A DNA stretch of 64,000 nt from Paramecium sonneborni (lineage: Eukaryota > Ciliophora > Oligohymenophorea > Peniculida > Parameciidae): NCBI GenBank assembly GCA_905182985.1, contig CAJJDN010000169.1, forward strand, positions 118,021-182,020, read 5' to 3'. Under the pieces are notes generated by a model, which was given only the letters and a program-made list of their open reading frames with translations, searched no databases and was not told where the DNA came from. Shown one piece after another: positions 48,068 through 61,000 of the stretch. Both the position numbers and the translations under genes were made by a program. Numbering within the stretch: the stretch's first letter is position 1; every line of letters starts with the position of its first letter.

Positions 48068-50224
48068 ACAAAAAAATTTTAATTTAACCCTAAATATTTT
48101 TTATATATATATCCTAATTATTTTCATTTCTTTTTATTTACAAATAACTTTTCATTATATTTAACACTTAAATAAATTGTTCTTTCAAATCTAATCATAA
48201 GATTTATTTTATATCTAAAAACTCTAATAATTTAAAAGATAACATTTTTAGTTAGATTCATTATAAAAATACCAACTCAAGTATATAAATGAGATAGTTA
48301 TATATGATTAAATGGTATTTTCAATTTTAATTATTCATATGGATATATAAACAATTAAATTTTCGTAAAAGAGTATATCGTATGAAATAAAATGAAAATT
48401 TATGAGAGCTTTCTTTTTCTTTACTATAATTTAATTTCCTAGATTTATTTACAAGAATATTTAAATATCATAAACTAAATTCGTGAACAGCCCTAAAGAA
48501 ATTTCAGTACTTATATACTTGGATACTTATAATAGAGCAAATATTTTGAGTTTAAATTTTTATTAGAATATATCTTGAAATTACTATTTAAATTCATTTT
48601 ATAAATAACAAAATAATTGAGCTGTGATTATTGATTATTTTTTTAAATAATTTCTCAATTATATCCTAAGCAATAATCAAATGATAATTTATTTCATAAA
48701 TTGTTAAAATTTTTAAATCCATGAATTTATCTATAGTGTCATACAATTGATAACTTTTATGTATATAATCAAATTCAAGGTTACCAAAATAACGACAGTA
48801 TTGTAGTGTGCCACTTTTTTTTGATCTTTTGAAGAGTTTTAGAGGGTTGATTCTTTTATAAGGATTTTTTTATTTTGAAGCCATTATTTTTGAATTTTAT
48901 TAAATCTTTTTTTTAAATTTTTAAATGTTTTATTTTATATTTATGAATTTACTAATTCTTGAATATTTATTAGATGTTAATTCTTTTATTCAAATATTTT
49001 TTACATTTATAATTTCCAAAGTTTTTATCTTTAATAATTTTATAAAGCATAAATAAAAGTAATGTGTGGTTATTCATTATTAATTTTATTTTTTTTCTTT
49101 GATGATGATGATTTAAATCTTTTAATTCTTACTTTATTGCAAGAAAATACTTTCTTGAAAATTCCATATTAGGCTTGCAATACTATTTGTATGAATTAGT
49201 GAAATAAAATTCTTATTTAACTTTTTGTAAAAAAAACATTGTATATAAAACGCTAAGAACTTTACAATAAATGAAATTATTTAATTATTCCTTAATTTCT
49301 CATTAATTAGATAAAATAAAATTTATTTTATAGTATTCTCAATTTTATAAATATAAAAATTTATTTAAATTAATAAGAGTATTAATTCATTGAATAATTC
49401 CCAACCATCACATATAAGGATTAAATTGATATTTGTTCTTGTATTACAAAAAGATAAAATTTAGCGTTTAAAAAGAATTCAATACAGATTTCAGATCTTT
49501 TCTTTTTCAAAATATTCTAAATACTTTCTCAAAATTAATTTTGAAAATTTCCTCTTAAAAAGTACTCTATGAAATGTTGGAATAGAAATTTATTAACTAT
49601 AATCAAATAGATTTAAAATTTTTGATAATTTATTGAGTTTAAACTTAAAATTGAATTCACTATTTGTGGTATAATCCACAATGAATGCAAACAAATTTGT
49701 TATTATTTTAGATAAGAAAAAGAGGAGAAAATATGTTGAAGTGTAATCTTTCTTGGATTTCCTAAAGATAATATTAATTAGTTAGATTATATAATAAAAG
49801 TTATTCAGCATGCTAAGTTAAATAATTATAAGATCAATAAAAAAGTAAAATTCTTGCATTTATAATTTTTAGGTGAATGAAGAAAAGTATAAAAATAAAA
49901 AATGGAGCAATTTTGATTAGTTGATTCTTTTGGTTATTATCTTTAGTTTAATTGAAGAAGGAAATTATTTTGATGATAAAATAATGACATGATGAAGAAT
50001 TGTTGGTAATTAATCAAAAGTGGAATTTTGTTTATGAATTAATTTATATTACATAATTATATAAAAATTATAATATAAATTAAAACTATTTGAAAACCCA
50101 TATTATGTTTTGATTGACAAATAATATTTAGCTTATATATTTAGATATCAATAGTAGATACGAAAATAGTTATTATAGATTGAAAATAAAAATCTAATAA
50201 TAATTTAAATATAATTTCGTAATC
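48068..50224. other. AT-rich stretch with a possible short coding relic
   Basis: Mostly non-coding. A protein-like plus frame at about 49685-49990 (NKFVIILDKKKRRKYVEVQS ... EEGNYFDDKIM) ends at a TGA and has no credible start. It may be another decayed fragment. No RNA gene is seen. Confidence 0.45.
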
Positions 50225-51801
50225 ATGAATTTTATTGTTGTATTTTCAGCATTTTCATTTGTAGTGAGTTATATAGGAATTCAGTATGAAGCAGGAAGTA
50301 AACAAATAATGCAAGCTCAAGCAGGGCACATATTAGAGAATTATTAATATCTACCTAGATAAATTGATGTCCATATATTGTTTTAAAAAACATTTGATTA
50401 GCCTCCAGAAGTATTTTTATCACTAAAACATTTCGATTTGAATTATACAAATAAAAATGGATTTATTGAGAAAGCCAGCTTAATAACAAAATAAGGTATT
50501 TATTGAATAATCAAAAAAAGGTTTTATGTTAAGCGGAATAGCAGTTTCTTCATCAAAACTTCATGAATTAAAGGTTGATTGGTTTGCATTTTAAGATGAT
50601 AAAGTTTCAGTAATTACATATGAATCAAGTAATTATGAGGAACTTAATACTGGTTCAGGTGAAAGAAAGATATATCTTACAATTGATCATAAATTAAAAT
50701 ATGCAAGATATGGTATTATATCCTTGATTGGTTATATACATTTATCAAGTGAAGTAGTAATGGAAACCAAAGTACTATATTTAATACTATAGAATTCTTG
50801 GTTGAACAAATAGATTCAAAATAAATGATTGTTTCAGTTAGGACATATAATACAGGATTATTATAATATGTTAAAATGAATATTCTTTTGGGAACTGATC
50901 AATCATTATGGACATCTACAGCTAGAGCTACCATTTTTAACCCTTATTTTGCTGCACTTAATTATTAATACACCAGTCGTTTTATGACATTTGAAATACC
51001 ATCACAGATTTAACGGGTTGGAACTATTCCTATTGTTACTCTAAGAGGTTATGAATTTGATACTCACTAGCATCCTAGAATCTATTATGATTCTCTTACA
51101 TTTAATACTAATCTAAATTATAACTTAGTTACCTGTATTCAAATAATTATTATACTTTAGGGTGGGATACTGTTGTTCATGCTGTTTATGATTAATGTGG
51201 TATATATATTCCAGTTAATACAAAAATTTTACAGTCAAATTGTGTTGAACTCTTTTCTGAATGTGATTTCAATGGTGATTCTTTTATTATTTGTGATCAA
51301 ATACCTGATTTACATTAATAAGGATGGAATAAACCTATTAAATCATTCAGTATTCCAGCTTTTAGAATATTATATCTCTTTGATAAGGAAAATTATACTG
51401 GTTTAAAAACTAAATATATAGAAAATTAATCATGCATCGATAGCATAGTTGCTTTATCTGCTAAATTCTAACCTATTATTTCATTTATTAAGATACTTTT
51501 TCTCAATACTAAAATTACAGATAATTGTTCTACTGTTATGTTTTATAGTGAATGCAATTATTTAGGCTAATCCATATAAATTCGACAAGGATATTAATTA
51601 AAACCAGAATCCAAGATTCCTTTTTAAATTAAATCTATTCAAATTTGCCCAAACATAATTGTTAAATTAAAGGGAGCAAGTTATTTTGGAGGAGCAATCT
51701 AAGTTTTTACTGCTTCATAATCTTGTTTGGATAGCTATAAGGTAATTATTATTTTTTATAAAGTTTCCTAAATATATTTAGCCTAGCTGAAAATAATCTG
51801 A
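50225..51801 (+). CDS. Secreted protein with H-type lectin domain and crystallin-like repeats
   Basis: About 490 aa. MNFIVVFSAFSFVVSYIG is a signal peptide. An H-type lectin domain follows, with VHILFQKTFDQPPEVFLSLK at its start and GFMLSGIAVSSSKLHELKVD then WFAFQ at its end. Family: these bind carbohydrates and occur in snail agglutinin and discoidin II. Then come a beta-rich middle region and, near the C-terminus, two beta/gamma-crystallin-like segments (ELFSECDFNGDSFIICDQ and MFYSECNYLGQSIQIRQGY). Introns: 50496-50520 (25 nt) and 51135-51160 (26 nt). A further intron near 50710-50800 is needed because the frame changes there, but I could not fix its ends (a 44-nt option exists). The stop is at TGA 51799-51801, or slightly earlier if a last intron at ~51741 is used. 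Confidence 0.75.
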
Positions 51802-52413
51802 TTATTGATTTAATAAATATATTAGTTTATTCAAATCTATTTCTTCATTTTTCATAATGAGTATATGGCACTTTAATTAAAATTATTATTACTGCTTTTT
51901 TTAGTAAAAATATTATTAAATATAATACTATAAAAATCGTTGAAATAGCTAAATGTAATGGATAAAATAACAAAATTATTAAATTTTCAAATGATATGCT
52001 TTCTGAAAATTAAAAACATAGTTTATTCTTTTATTGATTCGATTCTATAAAGTTGTAGTGTTCATTGAGAATTTCTATTATATCATAATCTTCCAACCAA
52101 AATATTTTTTAAATAAAAATACACATTAGATCTAGTTGTTCATTAAATCATCATTAAAAAAATCATTTTATGATATTTTTATATAGGACTTTTCTAAAAT
52201 TAAAAGTTAAATTAATTATCTTCATTTTACTCGATTAATTTAATGTATGTAACATTTTCCAAAAACAATATTCATGAAAAAATTGTTTTTAATCAAGTTA
52301 AAATTCGATTAACAGTTTAAATTGAAAATATTATATCAATTAAATTAAGATTCAACATCAATGAAATTATATTTATAAATTGAATATTAACTTATCTATA
52401 AATACATTTCTGA
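51802..52413. other. AT-rich stretch, no gene seen
   Basis: This is the 3' flank of the lectin gene. Frames are low-complexity on both strands. Confidence 0.5.
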
Positions 52414-53118
52414 TCAGTTCAATGGATTGGAAAATCCTTTTAAATTAATCTCAAAAAATATATTTTTTTTAATGTCATTATAATTATTATTAATATGCGC
52501 ATTAATTAATTGATAATTGGAATAAAACGGATTTTAAAATAAACCTCGAACAATAGGGCGAGCCAGAAATTTAATTATTTTTTTTATAAATTATATCAAT
52601 AATTTTGTTTAGCAATCTATTGAACTAAAATTTATTTTCTTCTTTTCAGTATTTAACTATTAAAAGTTAACAAAAAACCTTATCAAATATTTGAATAAAT
52701 TTTTTTTCATTAATAAGAACGTTAATTATTTTTTTGTTGCTACAAAAAATAAATCTAAAATGCAACATTAATCTACCATTTTAAGTATTAGGCCATACTG
52801 GCTAATTCTAATTTAAGATGATTTCATAAAATTCTGCTCCTCTCTTTTTTCTTAACTCTTGATTAAATATCTTAAAAAGATTATTCTACAATTAAAGATC
52901 TTCTCTATAACTAGATGAGCTATGGAAATAGGTAAATCAAAGAGTTTTTTGATAGATTGGTTTCTTAAGGATTTAAATTTAGTGACTACACTATCTGGTA
53001 AATAATTTAGTAAAGAATCAACATATATAATATGGGTCTAACAAAAGTATTCAATGGTTTAAACAGATAGTGAAAAGGAAGAAAAAAAACAACAATTTCG
53101 TCGTATTAAATTTAGCAT
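52414..53118 (-). pseudogene. 234-codon minus-strand frame, probable remnant of a larger gene
   Basis: Read leftward from ATG 53116-53118 to TGA 52414-52416 without interruption. The sequence is protein-like (SVQTIEYFCQTHIIYVDSLL, then SVVTKFKSLRNQSIKKLFDL and SIAHLVIEKIFNCRIIFLRY). Upstream, from about 53420 to 53130, a different frame is also protein-like (EFQKRLKQLQDIKRHFGNLI), and beyond that the frame is broken by two TGA codons. This fits the 3' part of a gene disabled by a frameshift and nonsense changes. It could still be a short functional gene. No family is recognised. Confidence 0.45.
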
Positions 53119-55018
53119 ATCCAAGTTTTTTATTAATATTAGAATATTAAAAATTATCCACCTTAATTAATTCTATCAAATTTCCAAAATGTCTCTTTAT
53201 GTCTTGTAATTATTTTAGTCTTTTTTGAAATTCAATAGAAGATTAATTTAAATGCAAACAAATTCAAACTTAAAAGTCGTGCAATTGAATAATATTTAAA
53301 TCTATCAATAATCAGCCATCATTTGACAATAATATTTCAAGATTAATATATTTTACTTTAGTTAATGAGCCGAGGAAATTTTACAATTATTTTAAGAGAG
53401 TCGAATAAAATTTATATACTTTTTTAGTAATATTTGAATAAATTTATTTCTTTTTAGAGAAATTCTTTTATTGAAGGAATCTGATGGAATAACATAATAA
53501 AATTAAATACTATTATAAATTTGAAACAAACATTAAATGTGTGTGATGGCTTTACAATTTGGAATGCTTCTTTATATTCTCATTCAATCAATAACAAAAA
53601 ATTTCATTTTTTTTAATTTAAAAATTATTTTTTGATTATTCGCTATATTATAAATTAACAAATAAAAATTCAATATCAATTTTATCTCTTCATTTTATGG
53701 AATAAAAATGTATAACATCAAGTAAAGCTATTGAAATCAATTTTTCATTAATTATTTTAAAGTGTAGTTGTTTAATTACATAAGAATAGGAGGAGGGTTG
53801 GATTTATATTAATTTCAAAGATCAAATTCCTTGGTGGGAGAGTAAATGATAAGAGAAATTTTTTAAATACTTTTAATATTTAATCAAAAAATTGATTTTA
53901 ATAAATTTTTGGAATAAAACATCTTGGATAAAATATAAATTATAATAAATATTATTAAATTAAATTAAGTCTAATTGATTGAGATTGATATTTATTTAAT
54001 TGAAATTATTGATGTTGATATTTTTCTAATTCTAAGTAAAATAAATATATCCCTTTTAAAATAAAATAAGTAAAGCTAAAAATTGAGAACAAGAAAATAT
54101 AAAATCGATCAATTAAATCTATAATTTTCTGAATACATAGAAAAAATAGTGATAAATGCAATCGTTGCCTAATTTGTATATTATTTATACATCTGATTAT
54201 TGTAATATCATAATTGATTTATTTAAAAACATGATATAAGTTTGAACAAATTAAAAATCTCAGATTCTATGGTAAAAAAAGAATATTAATTTCCTAATCA
54301 GATTCTTTATTCCTTTAAAATTTTTTAATTCATCTATCCTATTATAATCATATATCTTTAATTATCATCACATCTTTTTTCAAGTCTCAGAATTTTATTT
54401 CATTAGAGAATATTAAATCAATCTAATAATTGTATCTGATATTTTCTTTTAAGACAAGTTATAAATTATTAAAAAACTACATCCAACTTTAATTAGAACT
54501 ATAAATTCCATAAACCCAAAATCAAATTTTTATTTAGATAACATCAAGAAATCACTCGTATGTAACTGAAATACTTTATTCTTACATATTTATAATTAAA
54601 TTCTAAACAAAGAATTTGTGTGTTGATAAAAACTCTTCTATTTTTTCATATAAAAAAGCTAAAATTATTTTTTCGAAAACAATCTATTAATTATGAATTA
54701 AAATGATAAAAATAAATAATTAACTGATTCGTTATCCTCTCTTTTTATTTTTATATTTAAAGGATCTCTAATTCTTCTATTTTCAAAAATATTGTTACAC
54801 TAAAAATATTTAAATTTAGGAATCTTAAATTTTTTTTCCGATTAAAATGAAGGAGTGAGAAATATCAAATATAATAAATAGACAAATTATAAAGAGTTTG
54901 ATGGATCTAATTTGAAAGAAAAACTTTAAAATTCAAGTACATGTATATATGTAAATATATTTATAATTCTAAGCCAATTTAACTGTTTAAAAATTGACTA
55001 AAATTTTGATATTTATTT
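53119..55018. other. AT-rich stretch upstream of the giant plus-strand gene
   Basis: The first 300 bp carry the frame-shifted upstream part of the minus-strand relic. Around 53790-54200 a plus frame stays open for roughly 130 codons (LNQVQLIEIDIYLIEIIDVD), but two other frames are equally protein-like at its start, so no gene is called. The promoter of the next gene lies at the right end. Confidence 0.45.
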
Positions 55019-58000
55019 ATGATTAAAATTTATTTTTTACTTTTGATCTTCAAATTTGAGCCAACAACATAATATTACTTCATTTAAATGAATGATGATT
55101 ATTAGATGTATACTAAATAATTTTAGATTGATTCAAATGATTATATTCCGACATCCTATTTTTCATATGGTATTTGGAGCAGATACACTCCATTAGGTAG
55201 AAACAATCAAATTGGAACCGTAGGAATATTTGACAGTTAATGTTTTCATCTTCACAATGTAATTGGACAATCTTCGAGATTATTAAATTTTTTAATTTTT
55301 GATTGTCTTGAATATCCAGAAAAAATAATAAAAAGAAAAATATTTTTTAAAGCTTCAAATGAGTAGTGGCATCATTTTGAAGCAATTATAAACAATTTCT
55401 CATATGAATTTGTTTGGCATTATTTTGAAATAACATCATGGCCATATTAGCAGAAACTTTAATTAATTTTTATATAATACCCAGAAATAATATTAAATAA
55501 ATTAATAGATGTGAATTTTCCTTACAGTGATTTAGATTTATTTTTCACTGTCGGAGGTGGTCTTTATATAGATAAATATTAAAATATCCCTGGAATTGAA
55601 GAGGGATCAAAATTTTCTTTTTTCCCAGGGAAGATGTATTTATATCCTTTTACAACAGGAAAAAACAAAGGAAGGAATGATTACTTATAAGTAATTAATT
55701 ATATTTAACTCTTTGAATGCATCTGTAATTTTAATATGATAAGGTAAATACCTGATAAAGATTGATCATTTTTATAATCATAAATATTTACATCCTAATA
55801 TACTAATTGTAATAATTTTGCTTTAAAAGCATGGATTAAGATAACAAATATCAAAGCTGATTCTCAAGAATTTACATATTAATTAATGTAACTATCGGCT
55901 GTCTTTAGTAACTAAAAATCAATATTTTAAAATTTAGCAGCATTTTAATTATTCTATGTGTTATCGTCTACAGGAAATAAAATTCTCATAACTACTTACA
56001 GTTATATATTCCCCTTGATAAATCCTGATTTATCTGATAATCTACTTCTCATTCAAAAAGAAATAGGTATTTTTAATGATATTAAATTATGGCATTATCT
56101 ATCAGTAGGTGTAATAAATAACGAATTTTAATTTTATGTAACATTCTTTGAAGATTTTATGGAATATTATTATGATAGTTTTGAGTTTGTGAATCATTTT
56201 CATCTAGTAAGATATTAATTAGAAATTGGAAATATTTAGAAATAATCAACAAATTATCTTAACTTTTAGTTTAAGGATATGGATTTTGATAATTGTCCTG
56301 AATTTATTGATTCTTTTGCATTTTGTCACTTTAGTTGTGAAAGATGTGATGGTCCTACAAGTTCAAATTGTTTATCTTGTTCTTCAGATAGAATTTATTT
56401 ACCAGCACATAAATCTTGTATATGTCCATATGATACTATTGATAGTTATGAATGTAAAGATCACTAAAAATTAGGATTATTACTTAATTATGATGATGAA
56501 CCATTAAATAAATGTTAATTTGGTTATTTTGAGTTTGAAAATGAATGCATGTTATGGTAATAATAATTTTAAATTTTAGTCCATCAATAATTTAGGATAA
56601 TTTTATTACATGTTTAGATTGCTTATAAAATCCAGATTCATGGTAATAAAAACTTTTTTGTGAAATTAATTTATCTTCATATGAGAGTTAAATATCAATA
56701 TAAATAAAGGAAGATATTTAATACTTTATTTTAGATGGTAATGATATTAATGTTTGTTTGCAGTGTAATACTTATTAAAGTCCTTAATATGATGATTATT
56801 AATTTCATACCCAATAATTCTAATAATTATGTATAACAACTTATGATGATTATTTACCAATTGAATACAAAAAGAGATGCTATAAATGTGATTTGCAATT
56901 TTGCTTAGTCTGTAAAGTTAATCTTCTGAGTCTTGAATGTGTTTTGTGTATGGAACCAGCTATAGTAATTAATGGTAAATGTGAAATTTAATATTTGTAT
57001 CCAAAATCTAATGATTGTGTTAAACCTTATTATTTGGATTCACTAAGGAATTGCAAATTATGTGATATTGAATATTGTAAATATTGTTTTGAATATTCAA
57101 GCAATGATTTAAGTAAAAGTACGCTTTATTACAATTTTAATTAATTTAATAAGGATGAGTTTCATAAAATAGGTTGTGCTCTATGTGAAAATGAATTTAG
57201 GTTTGATTTTAATAAAGGCAAATGTTTATACAGTAAACCATCTATTTAAAATTGTATCAGATCTTATATTAGTTTAGATAATATTGAAATTTGTACATTA
57301 TCTTAAATTGAAGACTTTACAGTAGCTCCTTAAATTAGTAATTGTTTAACTTTTATTGAAAATTGTAAATAATGTATTTAAGATCCATAGAAAGAAATTA
57401 AATGCATTTTGTGCGAAGATGGCTATACTGCTTCAATATAAACAGGTTTATGTTATAAATGCTCAATTGAAAATGCTAAAAATTGTATAGAAGGATAAGC
57501 CTAGTTATAAGATAGTTAGATACAATTAGTTTAAAGTTTTATAATGTAATTCCTAAATAATTATTTTTATCCTACTACTTAAAACATTGATAAAATTGTT
57601 GAGCTACCTTTAGAATGTTAAAATGGATTTCAAATTATTTCAAAAATCAAATGTCTTTAATATTGTGATACAAATTGTTTATCATGCATAGAGTAAGAAC
57701 GATAGTTTCATTGTAATAAATGTCCTTTGAATTACTATAAATAACCTATAAAGTCTTCTGAAAATGGAAAGTGCCTTTTATGTACTTAATTATGCTCAAT
57801 TTGCCAATCTAGAACAATTTAAGAAATTAATGTATTATTTTTTATGTAGACTAGAAAATTAATCCATATTTTGTAATAACAGATTCAAATAAGTCTTACA
57901 CATATAAATGCTTGTAAACAATTAAAGATAAGAATATTATTATAGATCCTTAAACAAATATTGCCAAATATTGCTACAATTATTAATGTACTGATAATTT

Positions 58001-61000
58001 AGTATATAAAGTATTTAAAATAATTATTTTATTAGTTTGATGTGAATTGTAACAATATAAACAAAATATTTAATGAAATATTTAGTGAGCATTACGAAAA
58101 AAATATTAATCCTTAATATTGTAATGAATTTGGAGTCAAGAAGATTCTTATAAAAATAAATTAAATTAAATCTTTGTTCTTATGCCCTGATATTGATATA
58201 ATAGTGATGGAAAACAAATTAAAAAAGAAAATATTTTCCCTTTAAGAAACACATCTCTAAATTAAAAGAGAATATCATGTAGAGGAAATTTTTATAGGAA
58301 AATTAAATTTAAATAATTTTGATTCAGTTGAGATAAATTAAATGATATTTTTTATTAACAGACCTACTGATTGGTATTTAAGTAATGGTGAAAAATCTTT
58401 AGACTTAATTATACTAAATACTCTATTTTATTCTAAAGTTTATCTAACACAATCATATTCAATCAAAGTAAAAAAATATCGCAAACTCATTTTGAAAAAT
58501 GTGACATTTGAAAAAATAAATATATATAATTAATCTCTTATAGACGGCTCCTAATTTGAATCTAATAGTGAAATATTTATCCAAAAGTTGCAAATATATA
58601 ATTCTTAATTTTATTAATCGAATTTATTTAATTTTATTAGTTTTCAAAATAAAATTACTATTGAGTATCTAGAAATGATCAACTGTTCTATATAATAAAG
58701 TGAAATATTGTAATTCCACACCAATTTCAATGTTTAAGTTGATATCATTAATATGAATATTCAAAATAATTATTTCACTAACTCAACTTTTATAAATGGA
58801 AAAGGAATTTTATCGATCAACTTTATTTAAACATAATTTTCCAAAAATCAGGTATCAAATTCTATTATATTTTATATCAATTTGATATCGTAATTCTCTT
58901 AAATTTATATAAATCAAAATAATTTTATTGACTCTAAAATTATTCTTATTGATTAAAAATATGAAGGAAAATCTTTAATGAAAATAGATGATTTTTAAAT
59001 AAAATTTAATACATTTTTTAATTCTGTTATACTCAAATTAGAAGTTAAAGAAAATGAAGCAGCAATATATTTTTACAATTTATATTTACTTGGAAATGAG
59101 AGAATAGATGAAGAAATATTTAAATACATATTATTTTATTTAAATTCTAAAAGATTTCATCTGCAAAATTGTGTTCTAAAAGAATAATTTTTTTAGAGCC
59201 ATTTCTCATTATTTGAAGTTAGTAATATAAAAATTGAAAATGTAACTTATTTTAACTAAAAGCAATTGTATATAATTCCTTTGAAATAAAATTGTACCGA
59301 TAATAAGGAAAAAAACTAGTTGTTTTTAATATAAGGATTTTAAAACCTTGAAATGAAATTTATCAGAATTGAAAATATTTCTAGCATTGATAACTCTTTT
59401 ATTTAAATTTTAACTAATGTTTTATAATTTTAAAATACTAATTAAACGATATATTTTTAGGATATCACATTTTAAGGAAATATAATTTAAAAATTTACTT
59501 AAGGGGAATTAATATCATTTTTATTGATTTATTCAGAAACTAATTAAGCAATTACTTGTAAAAACTTATTTTTTTAATAAAACTTTTTTCATTAGATTCT
59601 TGATGATTATTCTTCAAACTCCGCTGGTCTTATTTATATATATTCTTAATAAAGTATAGTGAATTTACAAAATTCTTCTTTTTGTTAAAATGGTTTAACA
59701 AATTCGACAAGCCCTTTTATTTATATAAGTACTGCAAAACTTAATATTAATGATATAGTTATTAAAAATCATAATATTTTATCAAATGATATTTGGAAAC
59801 AATATTATTCAATTGATGTTTAAAGCCAATTCAATGAGCATGAAATTATTATGTTTTTAAAATAAATATTTTAAATGAAAAATATAGGAGGAGGTTTTTA
59901 AATTATTACAACAAATTTAAATCTAACTTAAGGATACTTTGAGAATATACTTTCTTAAAGTAGCCAAGTTATTGATATTATTACTTAAGGAGATGGTATA
60001 ATTAATCTTGAATCGTTGAATATATAGTAAATTTAAAGCACATTAAATTTTGATAGCCAAGGATGTATTAGAATTTATTCGAAGAATAGTTTTTTGAATT
60101 TTTAATTAATTAATACAATTTTTTAAAGAGTAAATAATAAATTGGACTCTTCTATTTTAACAATTACTCCATCTTTGGTATAAAATTTTATAAAGATATA
60201 AAACGTTTAATTGACAGATTGTATTTCACTAATAAATCAATTTATTTAAATTGATTTTTCATTTAAAAAATCTGATTTAAATAAAATTATAATACAAAAT
60301 TTAAAAATAACTCAAAATGATCAAGCTTGGATTCAATATTTTGAAATGATCCAATAAATTAATTAAATTGAGATTGATAAAATTATTAATGATAATGCAG
60401 TTATTAATTTATATGGATGTTCTCTTATTATTGATGGATTGATTATCGAAGGAACATATATTTCATCAATCATAAAAATATCAGATTCACCAAATATTAT
60501 TATTTCAAATTGTAATTTTGACTCAATCAAGACATTTTATCCTTTAAATATTTTACACTTTGAGTAGTAGATAGAATCAAAATTATACATTAGCATATAA
60601 AATATAAATTTTAATAAATATTCTATATTTTCAAAATGGAATTATGAAGATTTAAGAATAAAGACATTTATATTTTACTTTTAGTATAATTAATGTAGTT
60701 TTGAAAACATCATAGAATCTACAAAAATAAATTACTAAATATTTTAAATTCAGGCTCTATTAGATATTTTAAATAAGAATATGAAAATTTCTGGTAGTTT
60801 AATTTATTTAGAGAGTATTTCCATTAATAATATAATCTAATTTAGTTCGGTTTCAATTAGTTAAAGCAATTGTAGAGAATGTTAATTGGGATTACTTTAT
60901 TTTTATATTTTGTCATTTTAAAAATTTAAGCTGGTAGACTTGATTTTCACAAAAAATTATATAAGTTAATATGGATGTATTCATTTTAATACACTTTAAT

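Noticed and set aside
56226..56474. Two alternative small plus frames in the Cys-rich segment
   Set aside because: The frame with CHFSCERCDGP is part of the giant surface-protein gene. The overlapping Leu/Val/Ile-rich frame is a shadow.
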